The position numbers and the translations under genes are program-made. Under the pieces are notes generated by a model. It saw nothing but the letters and a program-made list of their open reading frames with translations. It did no database searches and was not told the origin of the DNA. From the NCBI GenBank assembly GCA_046263155.1, contig JBHELF010000065.1, forward strand, positions 1 through 23,073: a stretch of DNA of 23,073 bases, written 5' to 3'. The DNA is from DATADF01 sp046263155. GTDB taxonomy: Bacteria; Actinomycetota; CADDZG01; WHSQ01. Positions 14,946 through 22,508 of this stretch are shown piece after piece. How positions within the stretch are numbered: position 1 is the stretch's first letter; each line of letters starts with the position of its first letter.

Positions 14946-16019
14946 TCAAACCTCGATCAGCTCGTGCTTCGGAGCTTTGGCCAGTACCTCAGGCCCGGAC
15001 GCCGACACGTGCACACAATCCTCGATCCGGATTCCTCCCCAGGCGGGGTCGTAGATGCCGGGTTCGACGGTGACGACATCCCCTTCCACGAGCGTCTGAT
15101 TCGACTCCCGGTTGAGGCGAGGGGCCTCGTGGATGTCGAGTCCGACACCATGGCCGAGACCGTGGGCAAAGAGATCGCCCTGTCCCGCCTGCTCGATGAC
15201 CGAGCGCGCCGCCGAGTCGACCCCGCGGCACGCCACCTTCGGAGCGACCTGCGCGATCCCGCGCTCTTGCGCGTCGAACACAAGCCGATAGCGCTCGCGA
15301 AGCTCGTCGGTGGCGCTCCCCAGAACCACCGTCCGAGTGAGGTCGGAGCAATAGCCGTCGACGCGCGCGCCGAAATCCAGGAGTACGAGCTCGTCTCTTT
15401 GGAACTCACGCGTCGTCGGCGTGTGATGGATGTGCGCCGCATGGGTGCCGGAGCCCACAATCGGAGGAAAGGAAACCTCGTCGGCACCGGACTCGCGCAT
15501 CGTGACCTCTAGAAAAAGGGCCACCTCGCGCTCGTTGGCTCCGGGTGTCAAGCGCGTTAGAACTTGCTCGAAAGCCTCGTCGGCGAGCCGTACCGCTTCC
15601 TTGATCGCCGCGATCTCACTGGGCTCTTTCGATCTGCGCAAATCCGCGACGACTCCACGCGTGGGCCGAAGCTCGACGGGGAGGTCGCGCTCGAAATCGT
15701 CGCGTTGAGCGACGGTGAGCTGTTCGGCCTCGAAACCGAGCGTCTTGATATTCCGGTCGGCAAGCGCTTGAGGGAGCAGTTCGCTGACCCGTTCCCTGTA
15801 GATCGCGATCTCCGCGCCTTGCACCAGGTCGCCGGCGCGCGCCCGATAGCGCCCATCGGTGTAAAAGATCGCCCCCCCGGCGTGAATCAGAACGGCACCC
15901 GCCGTCCCGGAAAACCCGGTCAGATAGCGGACGTTGAGCAGGTCCGCGACCAGGAAAGCGTCCACACTCTCTCGATCGAGCAGATCGATCATTTTGTCGA
16001 CCCGCGCGGCGTGGTTCAT
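14946..16019 (-). CDS. pepQ: Xaa-Pro aminopeptidase (M24 family, PepQ-like)
   Basis: A metallopeptidase that cleaves Xaa-Pro bonds, 357 aa. It has an N-terminal creatinase-like domain (residues 1-125) and a C-terminal pita-bread domain. Metal ligands of M24 enzymes are visible: two Asp in LLDFGARVDGYCSDLTRT, His in HGLGHGVGLDIHE, Glu in VTVEPGIY and Glu in IRIEDCV. The position between aroQ and efp is the conserved actinobacterial order; pairing with EF-P is a common but unexplained linkage. The frame is open to 16127, inside aroQ, but the ATG at 16019-16017 overlaps the aroQ stop (ATGA) and gives MNHAARVDKMIDLL, a normal N-terminus. Confidence 0.93.
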   Translation of the reverse strand: MNHAARVDKMIDLLDRESVDAFLVADLLNVRYLTGFSGTAGAVLIHAGGAIFYTDGRYRARAGDLVQGAEIAIYRERVSELLPQALADRNIKTLGFEAEQLTVAQRDDFERDLPVELRPTRGVVADLRRSKEPSEIAAIKEAVRLADEAFEQVLTRLTPGANEREVALFLEVTMRESGADEVSFPPIVGSGTHAAHIHHTPTTREFQRDELVLLDFGARVDGYCSDLTRTVVLGSATDELRERYRLVFDAQERGIAQVAPKVACRGVDSAARSVIEQAGQGDLFAHGLGHGVGLDIHEAPRLNRESNQTLVEGDVVTVEPGIYDPAWGGIRIEDCVHVSASGPEVLAKAPKHELIEV

Positions 16020-16450
16020 CGAGCGGCAGGGGACGCGAGGGCGCGGAGGGCCAGAAGATAGGACTCCACTGACAGGCCGACGATCACTCCGCGAGCGGCC
16101 TCGGCCGTGACCGAAACCCGGCGCCATTCCTCGCGCGCGTGAATGTTCGAAAGATGAACCTCGATGACGGGATAGGGAACACTTCTTATGGCGTCCGCGA
16201 TGGCACGGCTCGTATGCGCGTAGGCCGCCGGGTTGAGAACCGCGCCGTCGACCTCCTCTACCCCCCGGTGAAGCAGCTCGATAATCTCTCCCTCACGCGC
16301 GGTTTGGTGGACGGTGACGTCGATACCAAGTTCGGCGGCTTCTTTCTCTATGGCGGAGTTCACTTCATCGAGAGTGGTCTCCCCGTACACCGACAGCTCT
16401 CTCGAGCCGAGCCTGTTCAGATTCGGGCCGTGAATCACGAGGATCTTCAT
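16016..16450 (-). CDS. aroQ: 3-dehydroquinate dehydratase, type II
   Basis: Dehydrates 3-dehydroquinate to 3-dehydroshikimate. The product is 144 aa, normal for the small dodecameric type II enzyme. GPNLNRLGSRE is followed by the catalytic Tyr in SVYG, then LNPAAYAHTS with Asn and His, and EVHLSNIHAREEWRRVS with the second His and the substrate Arg. The flexible-lid region has HQTAREGEII, where many homologues have QSN.EGE; the change keeps EGE. ATG 16450-16448 overlaps the aroKB stop. Confidence 0.95.
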   Translation of the reverse strand: MKILVIHGPNLNRLGSRELSVYGETTLDEVNSAIEKEAAELGIDVTVHQTAREGEIIELLHRGVEEVDGAVLNPAAYAHTSRAIADAIRSVPYPVIEVHLSNIHAREEWRRVSVTAEAARGVIVGLSVESYLLALRALASPAAR

Positions 16451-18015
16451 AGGGCGAGCCTTTCGAGGGCCAACTTGATGTCCTCCGGATCCGCCGAGAT
16501 TCCGGTCTCGGCCTCACCAATGCGAGATAGGAGTACGAAGCGCACGCCGCGACGGTACTTCTTGTCGAGTCGCCACTCCCACTCGAGCTCGTCGTAGTTC
16601 ACCAAGGCGCTGGTGGGCAGCCCGAGAGCCTGCAGCACGCGCCGGTGCAGATGTACGGCCTCGTCGTCGATGCGGTTCAGACCGTTGGCCAAGTAGGCCG
16701 CGGCCATCATTCCGAGCGAGATGGCGTCGCCGTGCCGGGGCACGACTCCCATGTGCTCGAAGGCGTGCCCGAATGTATGTCCGTAGTTGAGCTGGCCGCG
16801 GGGGCCCTCATCCCGCTCGTCGATCATCACGACGTGCGCCTTTATTGCGATCGAGCGCGAGATCAGCTCCGTCAGAACCACAGGATCCAGACCGAAGATG
16901 TGTTCACGCCGGGCGAGGAGGAACTCCAAAATGTCAGGAGATGCAATAAATCCGTATTTCGCCACCTCGGCAAGGCCGCTGCGCATCTCGTCCGTCGGCA
17001 GAGTCGAGAGTGTCTCGAGGTCGCACACCACGGCCACCGGTTGGTAGAAGGTCCCGACCAGGTTCTTTCCCGCCTCCAGATTCAGCGCCGTCTTCCCCCC
17101 GACCGCGGCGTCAACCTGGCCGAGCAAAGTTGTCGGCACATGCACGACGGGCATTCCCCGGGCGTAGGTGGAGGCAACGTATCCAACGAGATCGGTGATC
17201 ACGCCGCCGCCCAACGCCACAACAAGGTCGTAGCGGTGGGCCTCGTTCTCGCTCAGTCTCCGGTAGAGGCCCCCCGCGGTTCCCACGGACTTGGCGTCCT
17301 CACCGGAGGGAACCTCCAGGACCTGCGCCTCCAGCTCCCGGCGTCGTAAGGCGGTCGCGGCCGCCTCGCCGCGGTCCCGCAGGTTGGGGTGGGTCACCAC
17401 AAATGCCTTCTCCGCGTCGGGCAGGGGCGGTATGTATTCATCCAAACTGGGGATCAGCTCCGAACCGATGACGACGTCGTAGATGCGCGTGCGCGTTGTG
17501 ACCGCGATGCGAGTCGGGCCTCCCTGGGCTCTGAGGCCGAGCCGCTGGAGAATCTCTCCCGCGACCTGTTCTGGAGTCTTACCGTTGGTTGAGACCGTCA
17601 GATCTCCGGTCTGCCGATAGGTCTCGTTGCGCTTGTCGTAGAGGGCGCGCGGGTCGGCATGAGCGAGCATGGGTCGATCCTCTCCGTCTCCGACTCGGCG
17701 CAGTGCCTCCGCGAAGGAAACGTCGAGGTGCACGACGGTGTGCCACTCGGCCTTGGCGCGGGTGGCGGGATCGTCCAATGCGCCGCCGCCGAGCGCGAGA
17801 ACAGCGTCCTCGCCCTCCAGGATCTCCTCGACCAGCTCACGCTCCAGCGCCCGAAAGCCCGGTTCGCCCGAGGTGGCAAAGATGTCGGCGACGGCCATCC
17901 CGGCGCGGCCCTCGACGGCCTCGTCGGTGTCCACGAGGGGGACGCCCATAGATGCAGCGAGGACCCGCCCGACGCTCGTCTTGCCGGCTCCCATGAACCC
18001 GATAAGGAGAATCAT
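16447..18015 (-). CDS. aroKB: Fused shikimate kinase - 3-dehydroquinate synthase
   Basis: One 522-aa protein carries two shikimate-pathway enzymes. Residues 1-165 are shikimate kinase: P-loop GFMGAGKTS (6-14), shikimate-binding Asp29/Asp31 in VDTDEA, GFRALE with the binding Arg (58), GGGA (79-82), and RPML followed by RNETYRQ in the lid and adenine regions. After a short linker (RAQGGPT), residues ~170-522 are 3-dehydroquinate synthase: GGGVITDLVG (272-281), PTTLLGQVDAAVGGKT (297-312), and metal ligands in LAEVAKYG and NYGHTFGHAFEH. Both halves look complete. Such fusions are known, for example in Thermotoga, while most actinobacteria keep separate aroK and aroB in this order. It overlaps aroC and aroQ by ATGA. 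Confidence 0.95.
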   Translation of the reverse strand: MILLIGFMGAGKTSVGRVLAASMGVPLVDTDEAVEGRAGMAVADIFATSGEPGFRALERELVEEILEGEDAVLALGGGALDDPATRAKAEWHTVVHLDVSFAEALRRVGDGEDRPMLAHADPRALYDKRNETYRQTGDLTVSTNGKTPEQVAGEILQRLGLRAQGGPTRIAVTTRTRIYDVVIGSELIPSLDEYIPPLPDAEKAFVVTHPNLRDRGEAAATALRRRELEAQVLEVPSGEDAKSVGTAGGLYRRLSENEAHRYDLVVALGGGVITDLVGYVASTYARGMPVVHVPTTLLGQVDAAVGGKTALNLEAGKNLVGTFYQPVAVVCDLETLSTLPTDEMRSGLAEVAKYGFIASPDILEFLLARREHIFGLDPVVLTELISRSIAIKAHVVMIDERDEGPRGQLNYGHTFGHAFEHMGVVPRHGDAISLGMMAAAYLANGLNRIDDEAVHLHRRVLQALGLPTSALVNYDELEWEWRLDKKYRRGVRFVLLSRIGEAETGISADPEDIKLALERLAL

Positions 18016-19175
18016 CCCTTCCCTCGCTCACGGATTCTTCCCGTGTAGTGCCGGTGCGCCTGGACAAGATCGTCGATCGTGTCCCCGCCAAATTGCTCCA
18101 TGATCGCGTCGGCGAGGACCAGGGCGACCACCGCTTCGCACACAACTCCCGCGGCCGGAACGGCACAGACGTCGGTCCGCTCCTGGAAGGCCTCCGCAGG
18201 CTCACCGCTGGCGAGATCGACGCTTCGGAGCCGACGTTTCAAAGTGGAGAGCGGCTTCATCGCGAGGCGCAATCTGAGCGTTCCGCCGATGGTCATCCCG
18301 CCCTCGGTCCCGCCCGCTCGCAGGGTGGCCCGCGAGAGGTCCGGCTCGATCTCGTCGTGCGCCTGGGAGCCCCGTCGGCGAGCGCCGACGAAGCCATCTC
18401 CGACCTCGACACCTTTGATCGCGGGTACGCCCATCAAGGCACCCGCCAGCCGACCGTCGATGCGGCGGTCCCAGTGGACGTGCGATCCAAGTCCGGGATG
18501 GAGTCCGAAGGCGAGGATCTCGATGACCCCGCCGAGAGATTCCCCGGCCGCGGTGGCCTCATCGATGGTCGCGCTCATCGCGGCGCTCGCGGCCTCGTCG
18601 AGACAGCGCACCGGGGAGGCGTCGATTGCATCCAGGTCCTCGATCCTCGTGGGCCGGTGGGACTCCTGAGGTACCTCGACCTCGCCGATCGAGACGACGT
18701 GGCTCAACACGGAGATCTGGAGGCGCGACAAGAGCGTCTTCGCCAGGCTGCCTATGGCGGCTCGGGCGGCGGTCTCGCGCGCGCTCGCCCGCTCGAGCAC
18801 GTTGCGCGCGTCTTCGAACTCGTACTTCAGCATCCCGGGAAGATCTGCATGGCCGGGTCGTGGCCGGGTCAACTCCCGCCCGCCGGGGGAACCTTCGATG
18901 GGCATGACGTGCGCCCACTTAGCCCATTCGCTGTTGCGGATCAGGATCGCCACCGGGCTGCCCAGCGTCAGCCCTGCGCGTACGCCAGACAAGATCTCCA
19001 GTTCGTCCTGCTCGACCTTCATACGGGGGCCGCGCCCGTACCCGAGACGTCGACGCGCGAGCTCGTCGGCGATCGTCTTGATGGATACAGGCAAACCGGC
19101 CGGCAGGCCCTCGAGAATCGCTACTAGGGCAGGCCCGTGTGACTCGCCGGCGGTGAGGTACCTCAGCCGTCCCAT
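18012..19175 (-). CDS. aroC: Chorismate synthase
   Basis: Forms chorismate from EPSP with reduced FMN. The product is 387 aa. The family signatures are present: GESHGPALVAILEGLPAG (10-27), RRLGYGRGPRM, RPRPGHADLPG, RNVLERASARETAARA and GGTEGGMTIGG. ATG 19175 is preceded by GAGG. It lies 42 bases after the PilP-like gene, the widest gap in an otherwise overlapping run, so separate expression from the pilus genes is possible though no good promoter is seen. aroA and aroE are not in the window. Confidence 0.97.
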   Translation of the reverse strand: MGRLRYLTAGESHGPALVAILEGLPAGLPVSIKTIADELARRRLGYGRGPRMKVEQDELEILSGVRAGLTLGSPVAILIRNSEWAKWAHVMPIEGSPGGRELTRPRPGHADLPGMLKYEFEDARNVLERASARETAARAAIGSLAKTLLSRLQISVLSHVVSIGEVEVPQESHRPTRIEDLDAIDASPVRCLDEAASAAMSATIDEATAAGESLGGVIEILAFGLHPGLGSHVHWDRRIDGRLAGALMGVPAIKGVEVGDGFVGARRRGSQAHDEIEPDLSRATLRAGGTEGGMTIGGTLRLRLAMKPLSTLKRRLRSVDLASGEPAEAFQERTDVCAVPAAGVVCEAVVALVLADAIMEQFGGDTIDDLVQAHRHYTGRIRERGKG

Positions 19176-19217
19176 AACTCAATCCTCGCATCCGAGGTCA
19201 AAGCGGGACGGCGGAAG

Positions 19218-19838
19218 CTACTTGAGAATTTCCTCGCCCTCGCAGAGCGTGAACTGGTCGTCGCCGAAAAGCAGTGTGGCGCACTCACCCGATGTCGAGA
19301 GCAGACGGAAGTTCTGCGCGAAGGTCTCGCCCACATCTACCGTGTAGACGGTCGCGTCGACCTGGATCTGAGCGCGTCGGTCGCCGTTCTCGGTGAACAC
19401 GTCTACAAGACGAACTCGTCGTCCTCCGATTCGCTCGCCGCCTCCACCGCCGCCGGGAGCACCTCCATCTCCGTCAACGGCTCCATCGCCGCCGGCCTCC
19501 CCGGCACCTTCCTCCGCCGGGGCCGCCTCACCGTCTCCGGCGGCAGCCGCTCCCCCGGCACCCGGAGTGATCAGGGGCTCGAAGGGGTCCTTGGCGGCAA
19601 AAACCTCGAACGTCTCGATGGGGCCCCTTCCGGGCTTGCGCCCCTTGGTGGGCTCCGGCTCGGGGGTCGGGGTCGCGACGGGAACGGTCGGCGGGACTTC
19701 GGCCACCGGCTCCTCTCCACCACCGCGAAGGAAAAAGAACCACACCACCGCGAGCAACGCGACGAGCCCCCCGACGACAAGGGCGAGCTGCGCGCCGCTG
19801 ATGTTGCGGCCTTCGACCGTCTCTGGAGCAGTAGCCAT
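19218..19838 (-). CDS. PilP-like type IV pilus inner-membrane accessory protein
   Basis: A 206-aa bitopic protein: a short cytoplasmic N-terminus, one membrane segment at residues 17-37, a Pro/Glu linker, then FEVFAAKDPFEPL (78-89), like the NPF.P or DPF.P region of PilP/GspC proteins. Residues 92-138 are low-complexity Gly/Ala/Glu. The C-terminal domain (140-206) is beta-rich, with RRVRLVDVF, YTVDVGETF and two cysteines (186 and 199) that could form a disulfide outside the membrane. It follows pilM-N-O directly, the place of pilP in pilMNOPQ operons, but no secretin gene follows. The family name is an inference from position and layout. ATG 19838 has GGGAGG about 11 bases upstream. Confidence 0.65.
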   Translation of the reverse strand: MATAPETVEGRNISGAQLALVVGGLVALLAVVWFFFLRGGGEEPVAEVPPTVPVATPTPEPEPTKGRKPGRGPIETFEVFAAKDPFEPLITPGAGGAAAAGDGEAAPAEEGAGEAGGDGAVDGDGGAPGGGGGGERIGGRRVRLVDVFTENGDRRAQIQVDATVYTVDVGETFAQNFRLLSTSGECATLLFGDDQFTLCEGEEILK

Positions 19839-19845
19839 AGCTTTC

Positions 19846-20448
19846 TTAACCTCCCGGGGGTGGGGTGGGTTCGGCGCCGGGGACGGCGCCTACTGCGGCG
19901 GGTACCTCAGGAAGGTCGAAGAAGATGCGCACCGTTATGGAAAGCCCGACCTCTGTGGCGCCGCCTTCCTCTGTTTGGCCCACCAAGGCGATGTTGTCGA
20001 TGCGACTGGCTCTATCGAGATCCTCCAACCGCCGCAGGAAATCCTGGAGTGCGAAGTAGCCTCCGTCTCCCGTGATGGCCATCGTGATGTCGGCCAAAGC
20101 AGCGCCCTCGAGCGGTGCCTTCGGCAGCTGCGGAGTGATCGAAAGGAACCTGACCCCCGACCGGTTCGCGATGTCCTGGATCAAGAAGATGTAGTTGGGA
20201 ACCTCGTTTCGGGGTGGCACCAGCTGGCGGAACGTTGCGAGCAGCGCCTCGAGCTCTGGTGCATTGGCCTGGAGCTCCTGCAGCCGGGCGAGCTCGGCCT
20301 GCAGCTGAACGGTTTGCTGCTCGGCCGCATCGATATCGGCCCGCACCTCGGCCAGCTCTGCCTGCCGCGCCCGGATGAAGAAGACGTAGAAGAGCGCGGA
20401 TAGAACCATCATCACGAGCGCGACCAGAACTATGCGTCCGCGCCTCAT
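19846..20448 (-). CDS. pilO: Type IV pilus inner-membrane protein PilO
   Basis: A 200-aa bitopic protein: a basic start MRRGR, a membrane segment at ~6-25, a coiled coil at ~27-70 rich in Ala, Glu, Gln and Leu, then a ferredoxin-like PilO domain (LVPPRNEVPNYIFLIQDIA, and GDGGYFALQDFLRRLEDL). PilO pairs with PilN in the alignment complex that links the cytoplasmic PilM ring to the pilus machine. It ends with a Pro/Gly tail. ATG 20448 overlaps the pilN stop (ATGA); the next gene starts seven bases beyond its stop. Confidence 0.9.
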   Translation of the reverse strand: MRRGRIVLVALVMMVLSALFYVFFIRARQAELAEVRADIDAAEQQTVQLQAELARLQELQANAPELEALLATFRQLVPPRNEVPNYIFLIQDIANRSGVRFLSITPQLPKAPLEGAALADITMAITGDGGYFALQDFLRRLEDLDRASRIDNIALVGQTEEGGATEVGLSITVRIFFDLPEVPAAVGAVPGAEPTPPPGG

Positions 20449-21089
20449 TGGTCGAACCTCTGGAAGCGGCGGCTGAGCGCTTTGTCGCCGAGCTCGAGCG
20501 TGCTGTCGAACGTGACGAATGCGGCCGTTTCCTCTCCACTCTCGGCGGCGCTGTTGAGCCAGATGGCGTCAAAGGCCTCAACTGTTCCGAGCCTGATCAA
20601 CCACTTGGCCACCGCCGGCATGGAGAGCGCGCTGCCCTGGAACTGGATTCGGCCGACCGGGGTCTTGGACGAGATACGAATCGCCGCCGTCTCTGTCCCG
20701 ACCGGGCTTGCGCCCTCACCGGTCCCCGACCCACTCATGTTCGTCAGCCACACTTCGCCCGGAATGACCATGGCAACCTCCGTCATCAAAGAGGGCCACG
20801 AGACGTCGCCGGCGAAGACCGTTTGCAGAGCCGTTTGCTTGGCTTCCACCTCGGCCGCGAGATCGGCGAATCGCTGTAGCTCGGCGATCTCCGTTCGCAA
20901 CGCGGCGTTGCGCGCCTCCACGGCCGCCAACTCATCGTTCGCATCGCTTATCTGAGTCCCGACGTAGAACCAGTAGGCGATGAGTAAAAGCAGGACCACG
21001 AGCCCGCCCACGACGACTGCCGCCAGGACGCGGCGTTCACGTCGGCGCTCCAGATATGCGGGGGGCAGGAGGTCGATTCGGCGCATCAT
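20445..21089 (-). CDS. pilN: Type IV pilus assembly protein PilN
   Basis: A 214-aa bitopic protein. The N-terminus RIDLLPPAYLERRRERR holds the conserved (I/V)(N/D)LLP motif that inserts into PilM. A membrane segment is at ~22-43, a coiled coil at ~46-90, and an extracytoplasmic alpha/beta domain follows, with VIPGEVWLTNM and a Ser/Gly-rich loop at ~120-132. The start is the first of two tandem ATG codons (21089-21087), overlapping the pilM stop. Confidence 0.9.
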   Translation of the reverse strand: MMRRIDLLPPAYLERRRERRVLAAVVVGGLVVLLLLIAYWFYVGTQISDANDELAAVEARNAALRTEIAELQRFADLAAEVEAKQTALQTVFAGDVSWPSLMTEVAMVIPGEVWLTNMSGSGTGEGASPVGTETAAIRISSKTPVGRIQFQGSALSMPAVAKWLIRLGTVEAFDAIWLNSAAESGEETAAFVTFDSTLELGDKALSRRFQRFDQ

Positions 21090-22138
21090 TTTGTCGTCGC
21101 CCCCATCGCCAGCCCGATGGCGGCCGCGACCACGGGCTCAACCTGTGTTAGCTGCTCGCGGGTGAGGCCGGATTTCGCGACGTCCATTTCCGATAGAGGA
21201 ACCGCGCGACGAACCGACGTTCGCAGCGTCTGCTCCAAACGCCCCATAAGACCAGGGGTTAGCGACCCGCCTCCGGTCACGATGACCGACGCGATCGGCT
21301 CGCTGTCCTCCTGCGAGAGGTAGTAGTCGAGTGATCCCCGGATCTCTTCAACGAGGGTTCCCACTCTGGTCTCCAGGACGCGTTGCGCGTCCGCCGATCC
21401 GTAACCCCGCCCGAGATCCAGCTTCATGGCCTCGGCCTGCTCGAAGGGAATTCCGAGATCTCCCGAAAGAGCCGTCGTGGCGTCGTCGCCTCCGACGAGC
21501 AGGATGCGGACGAAGCGAGGCTCGCCGTTGTGGTGCACGAGGATGTTCGTCACCCCCGCGCCGACATCGATAACGGCCTCGGAGCCGGCTAGACCCTGCT
21601 CTCCGCGCGCCGCGGCGCTCACTGCGCGCGCAACCGCAAACGGAGTTAGGTCCACGCCGGCGGGCTCGATGCCGGCAGCCGAAACAGTGCTGACAAAGGA
21701 CTCGACCATGTCGCTTGCGGCGGCCACGAGTAAAACGCGCATCATGTGCTCGCCTGCCTCGTTCGTGAAGTCGCCGATGGTCTGAAAGTCGAGCTCCGCC
21801 GTATCGACCGGCATAGGGATCTGGTCGGCGACCTGAAAACGAAAGGACGCCCGGAACTCCTTCTCCTCCATGTACGGAAAGTCGACCTGGCGCACAACGA
21901 CGCGCTGGTTGGCGAGCCCGATGACGGCGCTCTTGCTCTTCAGGCGGGCTCGCTTCCAGAGTTGCGAGATCGCCTGGGAGACGGCGCCGGCATCCCGGAT
22001 CTCGCCATCCGCCACAGCTCCCGTAGGAAGGGCGATCTGCGCGAAGGATCCGAGCGAGTAGCCCCCGCGCGTGCGCGACACCTGTGCGGCGCGCAGGGCG
22101 CTGGTGCCGATATCGAGCCCGATCGCCGGTCCGGCCAT
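21086..22138 (-). CDS. pilM: Type IV pilus assembly protein PilM (actin-like ATPase)
   Basis: A 350-aa cytoplasmic FtsA/actin-like protein. The nucleotide-binding motifs GLDIGTSALRAAQV (7-20), AVIDVGAGVTNI (near 187) and VIVTGGGSLTPGL (near 285) are present. VVRQVDFPYMEEKEF and the PAPV-like IPMPVD region are typical of PilM. It binds the PilN N-terminus and connects to the extension/retraction motors; no motor gene is in the window. ATG 22138 directly abuts the HTH gene's stop, and GGAGG (22147-22151) lies eight bases upstream inside that gene. Confidence 0.94.
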   Translation of the reverse strand: MAGPAIGLDIGTSALRAAQVSRTRGGYSLGSFAQIALPTGAVADGEIRDAGAVSQAISQLWKRARLKSKSAVIGLANQRVVVRQVDFPYMEEKEFRASFRFQVADQIPMPVDTAELDFQTIGDFTNEAGEHMMRVLLVAAASDMVESFVSTVSAAGIEPAGVDLTPFAVARAVSAAARGEQGLAGSEAVIDVGAGVTNILVHHNGEPRFVRILLVGGDDATTALSGDLGIPFEQAEAMKLDLGRGYGSADAQRVLETRVGTLVEEIRGSLDYYLSQEDSEPIASVIVTGGGSLTPGLMGRLEQTLRTSVRRAVPLSEMDVAKSGLTREQLTQVEPVVAAAIGLAMGATTK

Positions 22139-22339
22139 CTAGGAGTCCTCCACCCGGACGGCGCGGTCGGAAAGGTAGCGGTCGACGTCGGAGCGTCGGA
22201 TGCGGTAATTCTTGCCAACGCGGATCGCCGCGAGCTGCCCGGACTTGATGAGCCGGTAGACGGTCATATTCGAGACACGCATGACGTTCGCAACCTCCCC
22301 TACGGTGAGGAGCGGTTCCCCCAGCTCTCGTTCCGGCAT
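22139..22339 (-). CDS. Small excisionase/MerR-type helix-turn-helix DNA-binding protein
   Basis: A 66-aa protein. LLTVGEVANVMRVSNMTVYR is a winged-HTH of the excisionase (TIGR01764-like) or BldC type, followed by LIKSGQLAAIRVGKNYRI, the wing, and RRSDVDRYL. No integrase or phage gene is nearby, so a role as a transcription factor or nucleoid-type DNA binder is more likely than excision. Its stop abuts pilM, so it is the first gene of the pilus operon. The 5' flank has CTAG-containing palindromes that could be its own operator (inference). ATG 22339 is preceded by GGAAGGG. Confidence 0.88.
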   Translation of the reverse strand: MPERELGEPLLTVGEVANVMRVSNMTVYRLIKSGQLAAIRVGKNYRIRRSDVDRYLSDRAVRVEDS

Positions 22340-22351
22340 CCGTCGCCCTTC

Positions 22352-22377
22352 CTAGAGCCTCTAGTCGGCCGATCTAG
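22352..22377. repeat. CTAG palindrome cluster upstream of the HTH gene
   Basis: CTAGAG-C-CTCTAG (22352-22364) is a perfect inverted repeat with 6-bp arms. It shares its right CTAG with a second imperfect palindrome, CTAGTCGGCCGATCTAG (22361-22377), centred on TCGGCCGA. Three CTAG tetramers thus lie in 26 bases, 12-38 bases upstream of the HTH ATG. This could be an operator or an RNA hairpin near the ribosome binding site. Confidence 0.45.
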
Positions 22378-22430
22378 GCCCCCCGGCCAAAATCCCTCCC
22401 ATTCAACAGCAAGTCACAGGAGCGTTCAAT

Positions 22431-22490
22431 AGTTGGTTTCGACCACTTTAGGGCGCGGATTTAGAATTACACCTCGGTAATTTACCAACT
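22431..22490. repeat. Nested inverted repeats in the spacer before the HTH-pil operon
   Basis: AGTTGGT (22431-22437) and ACCAACT (22484-22490) form a 7-bp inverted repeat. Inside it lie AATTAC / GTAATT (22465-22470 and 22477-22482, six-base loop) and GGTAA-T-TTACC (22476-22486). The stretch is AT-richer than its surroundings. There is no T-run as in a terminator, so an operator or promoter region is the more likely role. The rest of the 169-base spacer (22340-22508) shows no convincing -10/-35 pair and no small gene. Confidence 0.4.
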
Positions 22491-22508
22491 TTCTCCAGGA
22501 GAGCTGGT

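Noticed and set aside
16020..16127. N-terminal extension of the Xaa-Pro aminopeptidase
   Set aside because: It would overlap aroQ by more than 100 bases with unlike composition; the ATGA overlap start is normal.
19176..19217. TTGACC as a -35 box and a CCTCG/CGAGG hairpin before aroC
   Set aside because: Normal spacing would put the -10 on the aroC ATG itself. The 5-bp hairpin (19184-19197) includes the GAGG ribosome site and could affect translation, but it is too short to call.
22139..22339. Phage excisionase / mobile element marker
   Set aside because: Although the HTH is of the excisionase type, no integrase, att-like repeat or phage gene is present and it is embedded in the pil operon.
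22491..22508. Terminator after the PilX-like gene (TCTCC-T-GGAGA)
   Set aside because: The loop would be one base and no T-run follows on the minus strand.
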